Below, in pieces: positions 1 to 8,571 of a stretch of DNA of 64,000 nt. Made by a program: the position numbers and the translations under genes. Under the pieces are notes generated by a model. The model did not search any database, was not told where the DNA came from, and saw only the letters and a program-made list of their open reading frames with translations. The stretch spans positions 1 through 64,000 of the forward strand of contig JASLIG010000088.1 in the NCBI GenBank assembly GCA_030152805.1, read 5' to 3'. The first letter of the stretch is position 1. The number at the start of each line of letters is the position of its first letter. The stretch is from Solirubrobacterales bacterium. Its GTDB lineage: Bacteria > Actinomycetota > Thermoleophilia > Solirubrobacterales > 70-9.

Positions 1-1
1 C

Positions 2-667
2 ACCTCGCCCGACGCGATCCACGCATTGAAGCTTTCGCTGCTGACCGTCGCCGTCGCCGTGCCACTCAACACGGTCTTCGGCGTCGGCTGCGCGCTGCTC
101 CTCGTCCGCCACAAGACGCGGGCAAACTGGCTGATCGACGCGGTGATCAACCTCCCGTTCGCGGTCTCGCCGGTGGTCATCGGCCTCTCCCTCTTCCTTC
201 TCTACGGCACCGACGGCTGGCTCGGCCCGACCCTCGCCGACGCTGGGATCAAGGTTCTCTTCTCGGTGCCGGGGATGGTCCTCGCCAGCATCTTCGTCTC
301 GGTCCCGTTCGTCGTCCGCGAGACGGTGCCGGTGCTGCAGGAGATCGGCACCGACCAGGAGATGGCGGCCTCGACCCTGGGGGCCAACTCCTGGCAGACC
401 TTCTGGCGGATCACCCTGCCCTCGATCCGCTGGGGCGTGGCCTACGGCGTCGTCCTCACCACCGCCCGGGTTCTGGGCGAGTTCGGCGCGGTGACGATCG
501 TCTCCGGCTCGATCAGCGGCCAGACGCAGACGCTGCCGCTCTTCGTCTCGAAGGAGTTCGAGAACTACCAGATCCCGGGGGCCTACGGCGCCTCTCTGGT
601 CCTGGCGCTGCTGGCACTCCTGACACTTCTCGGAATGAACCTACTCAAACGAAAGGAGGACGCCTGA
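2..667 (+). CDS. cysW: Sulfate ABC transporter permease CysW, 5' end cut by window edge
   Basis: Inner-membrane permease of the sulfate/thiosulfate ABC importer. The reading frame is open from base 2, and codons upstream of the TTG at 26 (reading T-S-P-D-A-I-H-A) fit the CysW family, so the gene starts outside the window. Visible are several hydrophobic segments and the binding-protein-dependent permease (EAA) loop, with [19 protein letters not shown] around residues 120-138, the site that docks on the ATPase. The stop TGA (665-667) overlaps the ATG of cysA, so the two are translationally coupled. CysT and the sulfate-binding protein are expected just upstream. The CysW rather than CysT assignment rests on overall resemblance. 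Confidence 0.9.
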   Translation, partial: TSPDAIHALKLSLLTVAVAVPLNTVFGVGCALLLVRHKTRANWLIDAVINLPFAVSPVVIGLSLFLLYGTDGWLGPTLADAGIKVLFSVPGMVLASIFVSVPFVVRETVPVLQEIGTDQEMAASTLGANSWQTFWRITLPSIRWGVAYGVVLTTARVLGEFGAVTIVSGSISGQTQTLPLFVSKEFENYQIPGAYGASLVLALLALLTLLGMNLLKRKEDA

Positions 668-1704
668 TGGGAATCTCAGTCGAGGGAGCGAACAAGCGCT
701 TCGGTGACTTTCAGGCGCTCGACGATGTATCGATCAATGTCCCCGACGGATCGCTGACCGCCCTGTTGGGCCCCAGCGGCAGCGGCAAGTCGACGCTGCT
801 GCGGGCGATCGCCGGGCTCGAGGAGCTCGACGGCGGCGTGGTCACGATCAATGGCGAGAACGCGACCGGCAAGCCCGCGCAGAAGCGCGGGGTCGGCTTC
901 GTCTTCCAGCACTACGCGGCGTTCAAGCACATGACCGTGTTCGACAACGTCGCCTTCGGGCTGACGATCCGCAAGTGGAAGAAGCCCGACATCTCGAACC
1001 GGGTCCACGAGCTGCTCCAGCTGGTCCAGCTCGACGGCCTCGCCGGCCGCACGCCGACCCAGCTCTCCGGCGGCCAGCGCCAGCGCATGGCCCTGGCACG
1101 GGCCCTTGCCGTCCAGCCTCAGGTGCTGCTGCTCGACGAGCCCTTCGGCGCTCTCGACGCCAAGGTCCGCAAGGACCTGCGCGCCTGGCTGCGCCGCCTC
1201 CACGACGAGATGCACGTGACGACGATCTTCGTCACCCACGACCAGGAGGAGGCGATGGACGTCGCCGGTCAGCTCGTCGTGATGAACGAGGGCAGGGTGG
1301 AGCAGTCCGGCAGCGCCGACGACCTCTACGACCACCCCGCCAACGAGTTCGTGATGAGCTTCGTCGGCGAGGTCAACCGGCTCGGCGAGCACTTCGTGCG
1401 GCCGCACGACATGGCCGTCGGGCTCGACCGCGAGGACGGCGCCGAGGAGGCGATGGTGCAGCGCATCGTCGCCCTCGGCTTCGAGATCCGGGTCGAGTTC
1501 GTGCTCGGCGACGGCACCGAGGTCTGGGCCCAGCTGACCCGCGCCGAGCTGCAGAAGCTCGAGCTGCGTGAGGGCCAGATCGTCTACCTGCGGCCGGGGC
1601 AGACCAAGAGCTTCAGCGGTGACTCACCGCCCGACGGCAGCGGGGCCTCGACTCCCCGCGGCACCGAGGGTGGCGACGACGCAGAGGTATCTGCAGCCGC
1701 CTGA
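667..1704 (+). CDS. cysA: Sulfate ABC transporter ATP-binding protein CysA
   Basis: ATPase that drives sulfate/thiosulfate import together with CysT/CysW. The 345-aa protein has Walker [10 protein letters not shown] near residue 35, signature LSGGQRQR, Walker B LLLDEP with the family's [10 protein letters not shown]-loop, and the H-loop [11 protein letters not shown]-terminal TOBE-like regulatory domain follows (about 235-325), and a low-complexity acidic tail ends the protein. The length is normal for CysA. The ATG overlaps the cysW stop. A GC-rich hairpin at 1713-1751 lies just after the stop and probably ends the operon. Confidence 0.93.
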   Translation: MGISVEGANKRFGDFQALDDVSINVPDGSLTALLGPSGSGKSTLLRAIAGLEELDGGVVTINGENATGKPAQKRGVGFVFQHYAAFKHMTVFDNVAFGLTIRKWKKPDISNRVHELLQLVQLDGLAGRTPTQLSGGQRQRMALARALAVQPQVLLLDEPFGALDAKVRKDLRAWLRRLHDEMHVTTIFVTHDQEEAMDVAGQLVVMNEGRVEQSGSADDLYDHPANEFVMSFVGEVNRLGEHFVRPHDMAVGLDREDGAEEAMVQRIVALGFEIRVEFVLGDGTEVWAQLTRAELQKLELREGQIVYLRPGQTKSFSGDSPPDGSGASTPRGTEGGDDAEVSAAA

Positions 1705-1712
1705 AGGGGCGA

Positions 1713-1751
1713 CGGGGCGGGGTGCGCTTTGCCGGGTGGCGCCCCGCCCCG
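1713..1751. terminator. GC-rich hairpin between convergent cysA and phoD-like genes
   Basis: The arms CGGGGCGGGG (1713-1722) and CCCCGCCCCG (1742-1751) pair perfectly and extend about 3 bp further inward with a wobble pair. The hairpin sits between the cysA stop (1704) and the phosphatase stop (1760), so it could serve both strands. There is no strong T-run. Confidence 0.5.
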
Positions 1752-1759
1752 ACTCGTCA

Positions 1760-3403
1760 TCAAGTCAGGCGCCGCTCGAAGCTCTTCTCGAGCGCACGCT
1801 CATCTTCCTTGCCGGCAACCGTCTTGTCGAGCCGCACGGTTGCCTCGCGGCCATCGAGGTGCAGCGTCGCCACCTGGTTGTCGAAGTAGGGGCCGTCGAG
1901 CAGGCGCCAGCGGATGCCCGGGTCCGGTGCGCCGGCGGCGCGGGCCAGGCTGCGGGCGAGGGTGCTGAACGGCCGTGAGAAGCCGGCGCGGACCACGCGC
2001 CGCTCGTTGGGGTCGAGCGGGTTGCGGTACGGCGAGCAGACCGCCTGGTAGACGGGGCTCTGAACCTTCGCCTCGGGCTTGAAGGCGACCTCGCAGAGGT
2101 AGGCGTGGTGGACGTCGCCGGAGAGGATCACGATCGAGGCCGGCGGCTTGCCGCGGCCACCCGAGGCGACCTCTTCGAGCAGCTCGCGCAGGCGCTGGAA
2201 GGAGTCCTGGAAGGCGGCCCAGTGGTCGAAGTCGACCGCGCGGCGCAGCTGCTCGCTGGGACGCTCGAGGGCGCGGCCCCAGGCGCCGTCGCAGAGCCGC
2301 TCGTTCCAGGCCTCGAAGTGGTGGAAGGCGGGGGAGAGGAGAAAGGGAACTGTGGTGGCGATCAGCAGGTGGTCGAACTCGCCGCTGGCGTGGTCGACGA
2401 TCCAGCTCCAGGTGTCCTCGTCGAACATCGAGCGCCGCTCCCCGGTGAGCACCCTGGCGGCCCGCGAGTCCATGAAGATCGCCCGCACGCCGTCGATGTC
2501 GCGACAGAAGCTCCATCTGGTGCCCGCCGCGGTCGTGTCGATTTCCCTTGCCCAGCCGCGCAGGACCTCGGTCGCGTCCGGATTGCCCCGTACCCGCGCG
2601 TAGAGGTCGCTGTCGTCCAGCTCCCGCGGCGAGAGGTTGCCGATGTGCTGGTAGATCCAGTAGCTGGCGATTCCGTCGACGGCGCGCTCGTGCCACCAGT
2701 GCTTGCGGTCCATCTCCTCGTGCCAGGAGCGCGAGATGTTCCAGTCGTCGCTCATGTCGTGGTCGTCCCAGACCATCGAGGTGGAGACCGTGGAGAAGAG
2801 CCAGCGGATCATCGGGTCGCTCCAGCTCTCTTCGTAGAGCCAGCTGTACTCCTCGAAGTCGATCACCTCCTCGCCGGGCGGCTCGCTCGTGTCGCGCTTG
2901 GCGCGGATTCGTTCGCGCGCCCGCGGCGAGCCCTCGTCGACGTAGACCTGATCGCCGAGCAGGAAGAGCAGCTCCGGCCACTCGTCGCGGTCGTCGCGGA
3001 TCATCTGGCGGGCCAGCACGTGCAGGGCGTCGAGCTCGAAGCCGTCCTCGTCCTCGTCCTTGCTCTTCGTGTAGGGCTCCTCGTGAGGAACGGCGACGCG
3101 GCAGGAGCCGAAGCAGACGTCGATCGCCCTGCCGGGGGAGAAGGTGCGGATCGCGCTCGGCGGCAGGTCACGGTCCGGCTCCGGCCAGCGCCGCTCCCCG
3201 TCGAGCGCCACCTCGTACTCGTAGAAGCCGTCCGGCTCGAGCCCCTCGATCCGAACCAGGGCGTAATGGTGACCGGCGACGCCGAAGGTCGGCTCGCGGC
3301 GGCCGAGCACCTCGACCTCGCAGGGATCGCTGGTCTCGACCCAGACGGTCGCCTCGGTTTCGGAGACGTAGCGGAGCAGCGGACCGAGGACGAGCCGGGG
3401 CAC
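1760..3403 (-). CDS. PhoD-like alkaline phosphatase/phosphodiesterase
   Basis: Calcium/iron-type metallophosphoesterase of the PhoD superfamily, 547 aa, probably releasing phosphate from organic esters. The protein opens with a beta-sandwich domain typical of PhoD. The metal-site motifs follow: FGSCR (about 120), LLGDQVY (about 170), WDDHDMSDDWN (about 235) and ILSGDVHHAY (about 440). I see no signal peptide or twin-arginine motif, unlike classical secreted PhoD, so it may be cytoplasmic or exported another way. It lies beside the pst operon and is transcribed away from it, which suggests shared control by phosphate. The exact substrate cannot be read from sequence. Confidence 0.85.
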   Translation of the reverse strand: MPRLVLGPLLRYVSETEATVWVETSDPCEVEVLGRREPTFGVAGHHYALVRIEGLEPDGFYEYEVALDGERRWPEPDRDLPPSAIRTFSPGRAIDVCFGSCRVAVPHEEPYTKSKDEDEDGFELDALHVLARQMIRDDRDEWPELLFLLGDQVYVDEGSPRARERIRAKRDTSEPPGEEVIDFEEYSWLYEESWSDPMIRWLFSTVSTSMVWDDHDMSDDWNISRSWHEEMDRKHWWHERAVDGIASYWIYQHIGNLSPRELDDSDLYARVRGNPDATEVLRGWAREIDTTAAGTRWSFCRDIDGVRAIFMDSRAARVLTGERRSMFDEDTWSWIVDHASGEFDHLLIATTVPFLLSPAFHHFEAWNERLCDGAWGRALERPSEQLRRAVDFDHWAAFQDSFQRLRELLEEVASGGRGKPPASIVILSGDVHHAYLCEVAFKPEAKVQSPVYQAVCSPYRNPLDPNERRVVRAGFSRPFSTLARSLARAAGAPDPGIRWRLLDGPYFDNQVATLHLDGREATVRLDKTVAGKEDERALEKSFERRLT

Positions 3404-3472
3404 CCCGCTCCTGTACCCGGAAAGGCTCGACTGAGCACTTGCCGAGACGTGCGTGCTATTCTTGAGTTAGAT

Positions 3473-3482
3473 GGTCAATAAA
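3473..3482 (+). promoter_or_regulatory. GGTCAATAAA motif, possible PhoP-type box (copy 1)
   Basis: GGTCAATAAA lies between the divergent PhoD-like gene and the small gene at 3503. The same ten bases recur at 4530-4539 upstream of pstS, and a relative (GATCAACAAA) is at 4574-4583. The GGTCA start resembles actinobacterial PHO-box repeats, but no 11-bp tandem partner is visible here. Confidence 0.3.
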
Positions 3483-3490
3483 ACCAAGAA

Positions 3491-3496
3491 AGGAGG
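3491..3496 (+). promoter_or_regulatory. Strong ribosome-binding site for the 78-aa gene
   Basis: AGGAGG, embedded in AAGAAAGGAGGTCGAAAG, is 6 nt before the GTG at 3503. It is one of the best Shine-Dalgarno sequences in the window and is the main reason to accept the short gene that follows. Confidence 0.7.
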
Positions 3497-3502
3497 TCGA
3501 AA

Positions 3503-3739
3503 GTGAGCGACGCACCCCAGCACACGAAGTTCGTCTCGCGTGGGAGGCTGAACGGCGTGCTCCGCCAGCAGCCGGGCGGGGGAGGGCCGGCGGATGCCGC
3601 CGCGACCCAGCCCGGACGCGAGCGACACGCCGTCGACGACCTCGACACGCAGGCCTTCGAAGCTCTCTACTACCGGGCTCGCCTGATCCTCGGCGAGCCG
3701 CTTCCCCGGCCCGGGCGGTTCCAGCTGCGCGGGCACTGA
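3503..3739 (+). CDS. Small protein of unknown function (78 aa)
   Basis: I do not recognise this protein. It is hydrophilic, with a Gly/Pro-rich middle (RQQPGGGGPADAAA, about 21-34) and a short C-terminal part, FEALYYRARLILGEPLPRPG, that could form a helix. No membrane segment, signal peptide or metal motif is seen. The GTG start follows an excellent AGGAGG, and a perfect 14-bp hairpin follows the stop, so it looks like a complete single-gene transcription unit placed between phoD-like and pst genes. Confidence 0.65.
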   Translation: MSDAPQHTKFVSRGRLNGVLRQQPGGGGPADAAATQPGRERHAVDDLDTQAFEALYYRARLILGEPLPRPGRFQLRGH

Positions 3740-3761
3740 GGCCCTCCCCCCAAGGCCTCGA

Positions 3762-3802
3762 GGTCCGACCGCGCCTGGGGGAGCTCCGGGCGCGGTCGGA
3801 CC
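3762..3802. terminator. Perfect 14-bp stem hairpin, bidirectional terminator
   Basis: GGTCCGACCGCGCC (3762-3775) and its exact reverse complement (3789-3802) are separated by a 13-nt loop and followed by ATCTTTG. It lies between the convergent 78-aa gene (+) and the secreted protein (-, stop at 3814). Confidence 0.75.
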
Positions 3803-3813
3803 ATCTTTGTGGC

Positions 3814-4482
3814 CTACTTCGATTTCGTCGTTTCCGTGGCCGGCAGTTCCGGCCGTTCCGGGTAGGCCTGGACCGCCAGGCTCCAGCTTTTCAACGTGAA
3901 GGTCACGTTTTTGGCGCCGGCGTACTGGACGGCGATGACGTGCCCGCCCTTGCCCAGGACGGTCGTCTGCATCACCGTGTAGGTGATCGCAGCCGGCGTC
4001 GGTGACGCGGCCGTCGCCGGCGCGAAGTTGACTTTGCCGGTCGACTGGCCGTCGACCAGGATCTGGATCGGGCAGGCGAGTTCCGCGGTCGGTTTGGCCG
4101 CGGTGCAGGTCGCCGCCCCTGAGAACGTGATTACCGCCGAGCCGATGCCGGGAAGCCCGAACGAGGTGTACGTGGTCGGCGGCGATACGGGCGCGGTGGC
4201 TTCGCTCGACCAAGTGGCGGTCCCCGCCGCGATTGCCACCTTGGGCGGAAACGGCAGGTCGGCCTTCTTCGCGTAGGTATTACCGGCGGCTTTCTTCCTC
4301 AGGTAGAGCGTCGACGCCTTCTTGTTGGAGACGTAGATGTGGCCGGCCGCTTTCTTCGTGATGAAGGTGCCGCCGATCGAGGGCCCGGCAAAGGACGGCG
4401 CCACCGCGATCGTCGCCGCGAGCATCGCCGCCAGTGCGACCGCGGTGGCGGCGCGAGGCGTGGACAGTCTTCTTCTGAGCAA
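3814..4482 (-). CDS. Secreted protein of unknown function with KKAA-type repeats
   Basis: 222-aa protein with a clear Sec signal peptide: basic start MLRRR, an Ala/Val/Leu-rich core, and cleavage near SFAG (about 30-33). After it come short imperfect repeats, ITKKAAGHIYVSNKKA and LRKKAAGNTYAKKA, a pattern that reads like degenerate repeat units. The rest looks like a beta-rich domain with two cysteines (TCTAAKPTAELAC, about 125-138) that could form a disulfide bond. Function is unknown. An upstream in-frame start exists at 4535, but the chosen ATG places the signal peptide properly. It is divergent from pstS. Confidence 0.65.
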   Translation of the reverse strand: MLRRRLSTPRAATAVALAAMLAATIAVAPSFAGPSIGGTFITKKAAGHIYVSNKKASTLYLRKKAAGNTYAKKADLPFPPKVAIAAGTATWSSEATAPVSPPTTYTSFGLPGIGSAVITFSGAATCTAAKPTAELACPIQILVDGQSTGKVNFAPATAASPTPAAITYTVMQTTVLGKGGHVIAVQYAGAKNVTFTLKSWSLAVQAYPERPELPATETTKSK

Positions 4483-4529
4483 TTGAACCTCCGTTTCAGG
4501 GCCGCCGGGCAGCCTTTCTTCAGTAAAGA

Positions 4530-4583
4530 GGTCAATAAAGTACAGAAGATGCTAGGGTGATGTCGAGTTAAAGGATCAACAAA
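4530..4583 (+). promoter_or_regulatory. pstS upstream region: possible PHO box and promoter
   Basis: GGTCAATAAA (4530-4539) lies over the -35 position relative to a -10-like TAGGGT at 4553-4558, the geometry expected of a promoter activated by a response regulator. A second related motif, GATCAACAAA, is at 4574-4583. Assignment to PhoP is inferred from the genes controlled. Confidence 0.35.
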
Positions 4584-4618
4584 CTCCAGTACCCGGCAAG
4601 GAAGGAAGCAAAACCAGC

Positions 4619-5458
4619 ATGAGAATCAGGACTCTCGCCATCTCGGCGATCGCCCTCGTAGCGCTCGCGCTGCCGGCCTCCGCCGGGGCAGTGACCCTGA
4701 TCGGGTCGGGCTCGGTCGCCGCGCAGCCGGTGCTGCAGGCGCTCTTCAGCACTTACACGAAAGAGGTCAACCACAAGGTCCACTTCGTCTACACGGCCAA
4801 CGGCGGCAACGCCGGGGTCAAGGACGTCCAGAACGGGACCAGCCAGTTCGCCGGGCAGGCGCGCACGCCGCTGCCCAGCGACGCCGGCACCACCTACATC
4901 AAGTTCTACCTCGATGGGCTCTGCATCGACGTCAACCCGAAGAACAAGCTCAGCAGCATCACGATCCAGCAGACGCACGACATCTACCGCGGGCTGCTGA
5001 CCAACTGGAGCCAGGTGCCGGGCTCGGGCCTGGCGACGACGATCGACCCGGTCGGACGCGATACCAACGGAGGGACCTACAACTTCTTCCTCCAGGCCGT
5101 CCTCAACAACGAACTGCCGGCCTCCAACGTCAACGCCCTGACGTCCGACGGCCTCGTCGTCAACGCGGTCAAGACGGACCCGAATGCGATCGGTTACGAC
5201 GGTCTCGCCTGGCAGGGCAAGGGGCAGAAGGCGCTCAAGGTCAACGGCGTCCCCTGCGAAGCGAAGAAGATCAGCGTCGAGCCGCTCAAGTACCCGCTCT
5301 CGCGCTACATCTTCCTCGTCCTGCCGGGTGACGGCAGCGGCATCTCGCCGGCCCTGGCGAAGTTCATCGACTGGGCCAGGCGCGACCCGCTCGCCGGTGA
5401 AGTGATCTCCAAAGCGGGCGGCGTCCCCGCCTTCAACAAGAAGGCCAAGAAGCACTAG
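4619..5458 (+). CDS. pstS: Phosphate-binding periplasmic-type protein PstS
   Basis: Extracellular phosphate receptor of the high-affinity Pst importer, 279 aa. It has a Sec signal peptide (MRIRT, hydrophobic core to about residue 24). The phosphate-contacting loops of the PBP fold are recognisable: LIGSGSVAAQPVL near 28-40, QFAGQARTPLP near 78-88, and GRDTNGGTYNFF near 143-154. It has no lipobox, so it is either secreted free or held at the surface another way. GGAAGG precedes the ATG. Its stop TAG (5456-5458) is directly followed by the pstC ATG. Confidence 0.9.
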   Translation: MRIRTLAISAIALVALALPASAGAVTLIGSGSVAAQPVLQALFSTYTKEVNHKVHFVYTANGGNAGVKDVQNGTSQFAGQARTPLPSDAGTTYIKFYLDGLCIDVNPKNKLSSITIQQTHDIYRGLLTNWSQVPGSGLATTIDPVGRDTNGGTYNFFLQAVLNNELPASNVNALTSDGLVVNAVKTDPNAIGYDGLAWQGKGQKALKVNGVPCEAKKISVEPLKYPLSRYIFLVLPGDGSGISPALAKFIDWARRDPLAGEVISKAGGVPAFNKKAKKH

Positions 5459-6454
5459 ATGGACGAGGGGTACCTCCCCGAGTACGGACCCAAGTGGTCC
5501 GACCAGCGCGCTGAGCGAATGCTCGGCGCGCTGGTCTGTGCCGTTGTCGGCCTGTTGCTGGCGTTGATCGTCACCGTCTTCGTCCGCGCCTGGCCGTCGT
5601 TCGCCCACAACGGGCTGGCCTGGTTCGGCGCCGGCGGCAACATCGAAGAACAGCTCAACCAGATCTACCTCTCGGGGTTGAGCGGCGCCGGCTACGTCTA
5701 CACCTTCCACGCTTGGCCGCTGATCTGGAGCACGCTCCTGATCACGGGGGGAGCGGTGCTGCTGGCGCTCTTCTGCTCCCTCTTCGTCTCCGTCTTCATC
5801 GTCGAGTTCGCGCCCGAGCGGATGCGCGACGTGCTGCAGCCGGTGGTCCGCTTCCTCGCCAGCGTGCCCTCGGTGATCTACGGCCTGTTGGGTGTCCTGG
5901 TGCTCGTGCCTTTTATCGGCAATCACCTGGTCACCGAGTCGCAGAAGTCCTCGGTGGCGGGCGTGATCTCGCTCAGCGGTTACAGCCTGTTCGCGGGGGT
6001 GCTGATCCTCACCGTGATGATCGCGCCGCTGATGGTCTCGATCTTCTCCGACGGCCTGCGCTCGGTGCGGCCGGGCTGGCTCGAGGGTTCGCTGGCGCTG
6101 GGCGTCAACCGCTGGCGCACGACCTGGAAGATCGCCGTGCGCACCGCCCGTCCGGCGATCGTCGCCGGCACGGTGCTGGCGGTGGCGCGGGCGATCGGCG
6201 AGGCGGTGATGCTGGCGATGGTCTCCGGCTCGGTCGCCTTCGCCCCCAACCCCGCCGACGGGCTGATCTTCATCTACGAGCCGTCGCGCCCGCTGGCGCC
6301 GACGATCGTCAAGAACATCGACTCGCTCGGCTCGGCGCCCTCGAACGCGACGCTGTTCGCGATCGCGGCGATGCTGCTCTTCTCCGCCGCTCTTTTCTCC
6401 CTGGCCGGCTGGGTGGCGCGACGGGCGATGCGCAAATACGGGGCGACCGCCTGA
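5459..6454 (+). CDS. pstC: Phosphate ABC transporter permease PstC
   Basis: Inner-membrane permease of the Pst importer, 331 aa. About six hydrophobic segments are visible. The family's ASVPSVIYGLLGVLVLVPF stretch is around residue 130, and the EAA loop (GSLALGVNRWRTTWKIAV) is around 210-228. ATG follows the pstS stop with no gap, and its own stop TGA (6452-6454) overlaps the pstA ATG. Confidence 0.92.
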   Translation: MDEGYLPEYGPKWSDQRAERMLGALVCAVVGLLLALIVTVFVRAWPSFAHNGLAWFGAGGNIEEQLNQIYLSGLSGAGYVYTFHAWPLIWSTLLITGGAVLLALFCSLFVSVFIVEFAPERMRDVLQPVVRFLASVPSVIYGLLGVLVLVPFIGNHLVTESQKSSVAGVISLSGYSLFAGVLILTVMIAPLMVSIFSDGLRSVRPGWLEGSLALGVNRWRTTWKIAVRTARPAIVAGTVLAVARAIGEAVMLAMVSGSVAFAPNPADGLIFIYEPSRPLAPTIVKNIDSLGSAPSNATLFAIAAMLLFSAALFSLAGWVARRAMRKYGATA

Positions 6455-7458
6455 TGGACTCATCGGTCGCGGTTCCGCCCGCGGATCGCCCGTCCGCGCC
6501 CACTCCGCCGCCACAGCAGCAGCGCAAGCAGGCCGTCGAGGGCAGCGCCACCTGGCAGCTCTCCGATCGCATCGGCCTGGCGATCTGCTGGGGCCTCGGC
6601 CTGCTCTTCTGCGCGATCGCGGTGGCGATCGTCGTCTACCTCTTCCTGCAGGGCGTCAAGTACCTGAAGCCCTCGATGCTGGTCACACCGGCCACGGGCG
6701 GTTTTGCCCAGAGCGAATCAGGCGGCTTCTCCGACGCCTTCCTCGGCACCCTGATCGTCGCCGTGATGGGGATCTCCCTGGCGCTGCCGGCCGGCGTCGG
6801 GGTCGCGGTCTGGCTGGTCGAGTACGGCCGGCCGGCGGCGCTGGCGCGGGTCACCGAATCGACGATTGAGGCGATCGCCGGCATCCCCTCGATCGTGCTC
6901 GCCCTCTTCGGCACGGTGATCTTCTCCAGCACCGCCCTTGGCTTCCTCAGCCGCAGCTCAGAAGGCGTCGTCTTCGGCCGCTCCTTCTTTGCCGCCTCGG
7001 CGATGCTCTCCCTCGTCGCCCTGCCGCTGGTCGTCGCCAGTACTCGCGAGGGACTGAACGCGATCCCCCAGCACGTGCGCGAGGCCTCCTACGCGGTCGG
7101 CAAGACGAAGATCGCGACGGTGAGGCGGATCCTGCTGCCCACGGCTCGCCCACAGGTCGCGACCGGCGCGATGCTCGGGCTCGGCCGCATCATCGGCGAC
7201 ACGGCGATCATCGTCGTCCTCCTCGGCGCCACGCAGAACTTCGCGCCGGTCGGCAACACCTTCCCGCTCAACTACCTGCGTGGGGCGGGGACGACGCTGA
7301 CCAACTTCGTCTACGAGGCTTCCCCGACCGGGAACCTCAACCAGCCGCAGAAGGCCTACGCGGCGGCCTTCGTCCTGCTGCTGATGGTGCTGGCCCTGAA
7401 CGCGGCCGTCGATGTCGTCCACCGCCGCGCCCGAAAGGTAGGAACGTGGAGCCACTGA
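6454..7458 (+). CDS. pstA: Phosphate ABC transporter permease PstA
   Basis: Second permease of the Pst importer, 334 aa. The cytoplasmic N-terminus is proline/glutamine-rich (about 1-35), followed by six membrane segments, the motif EAIAGIPSIVLALFGTVIF (about 140-158) and an EAA loop (REASYAVGKTKIATVRRI, about 209-226). The ATG at 6454 overlaps the pstC stop. A longer open frame reaches back to 5713, but that part runs through pstC in another frame and is not real. Its end overlaps the pstB start by 13 nt. Confidence 0.92.
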   Translation: MDSSVAVPPADRPSAPTPPPQQQRKQAVEGSATWQLSDRIGLAICWGLGLLFCAIAVAIVVYLFLQGVKYLKPSMLVTPATGGFAQSESGGFSDAFLGTLIVAVMGISLALPAGVGVAVWLVEYGRPAALARVTESTIEAIAGIPSIVLALFGTVIFSSTALGFLSRSSEGVVFGRSFFAASAMLSLVALPLVVASTREGLNAIPQHVREASYAVGKTKIATVRRILLPTARPQVATGAMLGLGRIIGDTAIIVVLLGATQNFAPVGNTFPLNYLRGAGTTLTNFVYEASPTGNLNQPQKAYAAAFVLLLMVLALNAAVDVVHRRARKVGTWSH

Positions 7459-8387
7459 CTCCGGACCTGTCCCCCCTTGGTCCGCCGCCGATTCGGCGGC
7501 TGCCGCTCGAGGACACGCCGCCCGCGCAGGAGGTGGCGCCACCAGCGGCGACCAGGAGAGAGGGCAACGGGGCGGCGCCTGCCTCCGGCGGCTTTACGGG
7601 GGCGCGGCGCTCGATCGGGGCGCCGCAGTTCTCGATCCGGCGTATGGAGATCGACGACGTCTCGGTCTCCTACGCGGACCGCGAAGCGGTCAAGTCGGTC
7701 TCGCTGCCGGTGCGCCAGGGCGAGGTGCTGGCCTTGATCGGTCCCTCCGGCTGCGGCAAGACGACCATGCTGCGCTCGCTCAACCGGCTCACCGAGCTGA
7801 CCCGCACGGCGACCCTGACCGGCCGCATCCTGCTCGACGACGTCGACATCCGCCTGATCGAGCCGACCCTGCTGCGGCGCCGGGTGACGATGGTCTTCCA
7901 GCAGCCCAACCCCTTCCCGATGAGCGTTTTCGACAACATCGCCTACGTCCTGCGCGAGCAGGGCTCGCGGCGGATGCGCAAGAAGACGCTCGAGCCAAAG
8001 GTCCACAGCGCCCTGCAGCGGGCCGGGCTCTTCGACGAGGTCAAGGACAACCTCGACCATCCCGCGCTGCGGCTCTCGGGGGGCCAGCAGCAGCGGCTCT
8101 GCATCGCCCGCGCGCTCGCCGCCGAGCCCGAGGTGCTGCTGCTCGACGAGCCCTGCTCGGCGCTCGACCCACAGTCGACGCAGGTGATCGAGGACCTGAT
8201 CGTGAAGCTGCGCGACGACGTCGCCGTCGTCATCGTCACCCACAACCTGCAGCAGGCCTACCGGATCGCCGACCACGTCGCCTTTATGTATCTCGGCGAG
8301 CTGGTCGAGTACGGCAGCGCGACGTCCCTCTTCGGCTCACCCCGGGAGCAGCGCACCAAGGAGTACGTGAGCGGTGCGTTCGGCTAG
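7446..8387 (+). CDS. pstB: Phosphate ABC transporter ATPase PstB with N-terminal extension
   Basis: ATPase of the Pst importer. The core starts at about residue 67 (MEIDDVSVSY) and carries Walker A GPSGCGKTT, the PstB-typical FQQPNPFPMSVFDN, signature LSGGQQQR, and LLLDEPCSALDP. With the GTG at 7446, which has AGGTAGGA before it, the protein is 313 aa, about 65 longer than usual. The extra part is rich in proline, alanine and arginine. An ATG at 7644 would give the usual ~247 aa but has no ribosome site. The start overlaps pstA by 13 nt, and the end overlaps the next gene by 14 nt. Confidence 0.9.
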   Translation: MEPLTPDLSPLGPPPIRRLPLEDTPPAQEVAPPAATRREGNGAAPASGGFTGARRSIGAPQFSIRRMEIDDVSVSYADREAVKSVSLPVRQGEVLALIGPSGCGKTTMLRSLNRLTELTRTATLTGRILLDDVDIRLIEPTLLRRRVTMVFQQPNPFPMSVFDNIAYVLREQGSRRMRKKTLEPKVHSALQRAGLFDEVKDNLDHPALRLSGGQQQRLCIARALAAEPEVLLLDEPCSALDPQSTQVIEDLIVKLRDDVAVVIVTHNLQQAYRIADHVAFMYLGELVEYGSATSLFGSPREQRTKEYVSGAFG

Positions 8388-8571
8388 CCACACCAGGTAT
8401 CGGGCGGCGCTGCTGACCGCGTTCGCGCTGCTGCTCGCGGTCGCCGTCGCCGGCTGTCAGACCACGCAGGAAACGGCGGCGCTGAAGCAAGCGGAATCGA
8501 AGCGGATCCTCGAAAAACGCGAACGGAGGCACCGCGCCAAGGCCCACGACAAAGGAAGCGAAAAGCGATGA
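8374..8571 (+). CDS. Small lipoprotein in the pst operon
   Basis: 65-aa predicted lipoprotein: basic start, hydrophobic core ALLTAFALLLAVAVAGC with lipobox VAGC (cysteine near residue 28), then a short highly charged tail rich in K, R and E. The GTG start lies inside the end of pstB, with AAGGAG about 10 nt before it. The stop overlaps the ATG of the next gene. No known family recognised. Because the operon carries a PstS without a lipobox, an anchoring role is possible but not shown. Confidence 0.7.
   Translation: MRSASHTRYRAALLTAFALLLAVAVAGCQTTQETAALKQAESKRILEKRERRHRAKAHDKGSEKR

Noticed and set aside
3439..3462. Promoter TTGCCG/TATTCT before the 78-aa gene
   Set aside because: The spacer is only 12 nt, too short for a sigma-70-type promoter.
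4568..6514. Long minus-strand open frame of 648 codons
   Set aside because: Complete shadow of pstS and pstC; composition is Arg/Asp/Gly-rich without recognisable domains.
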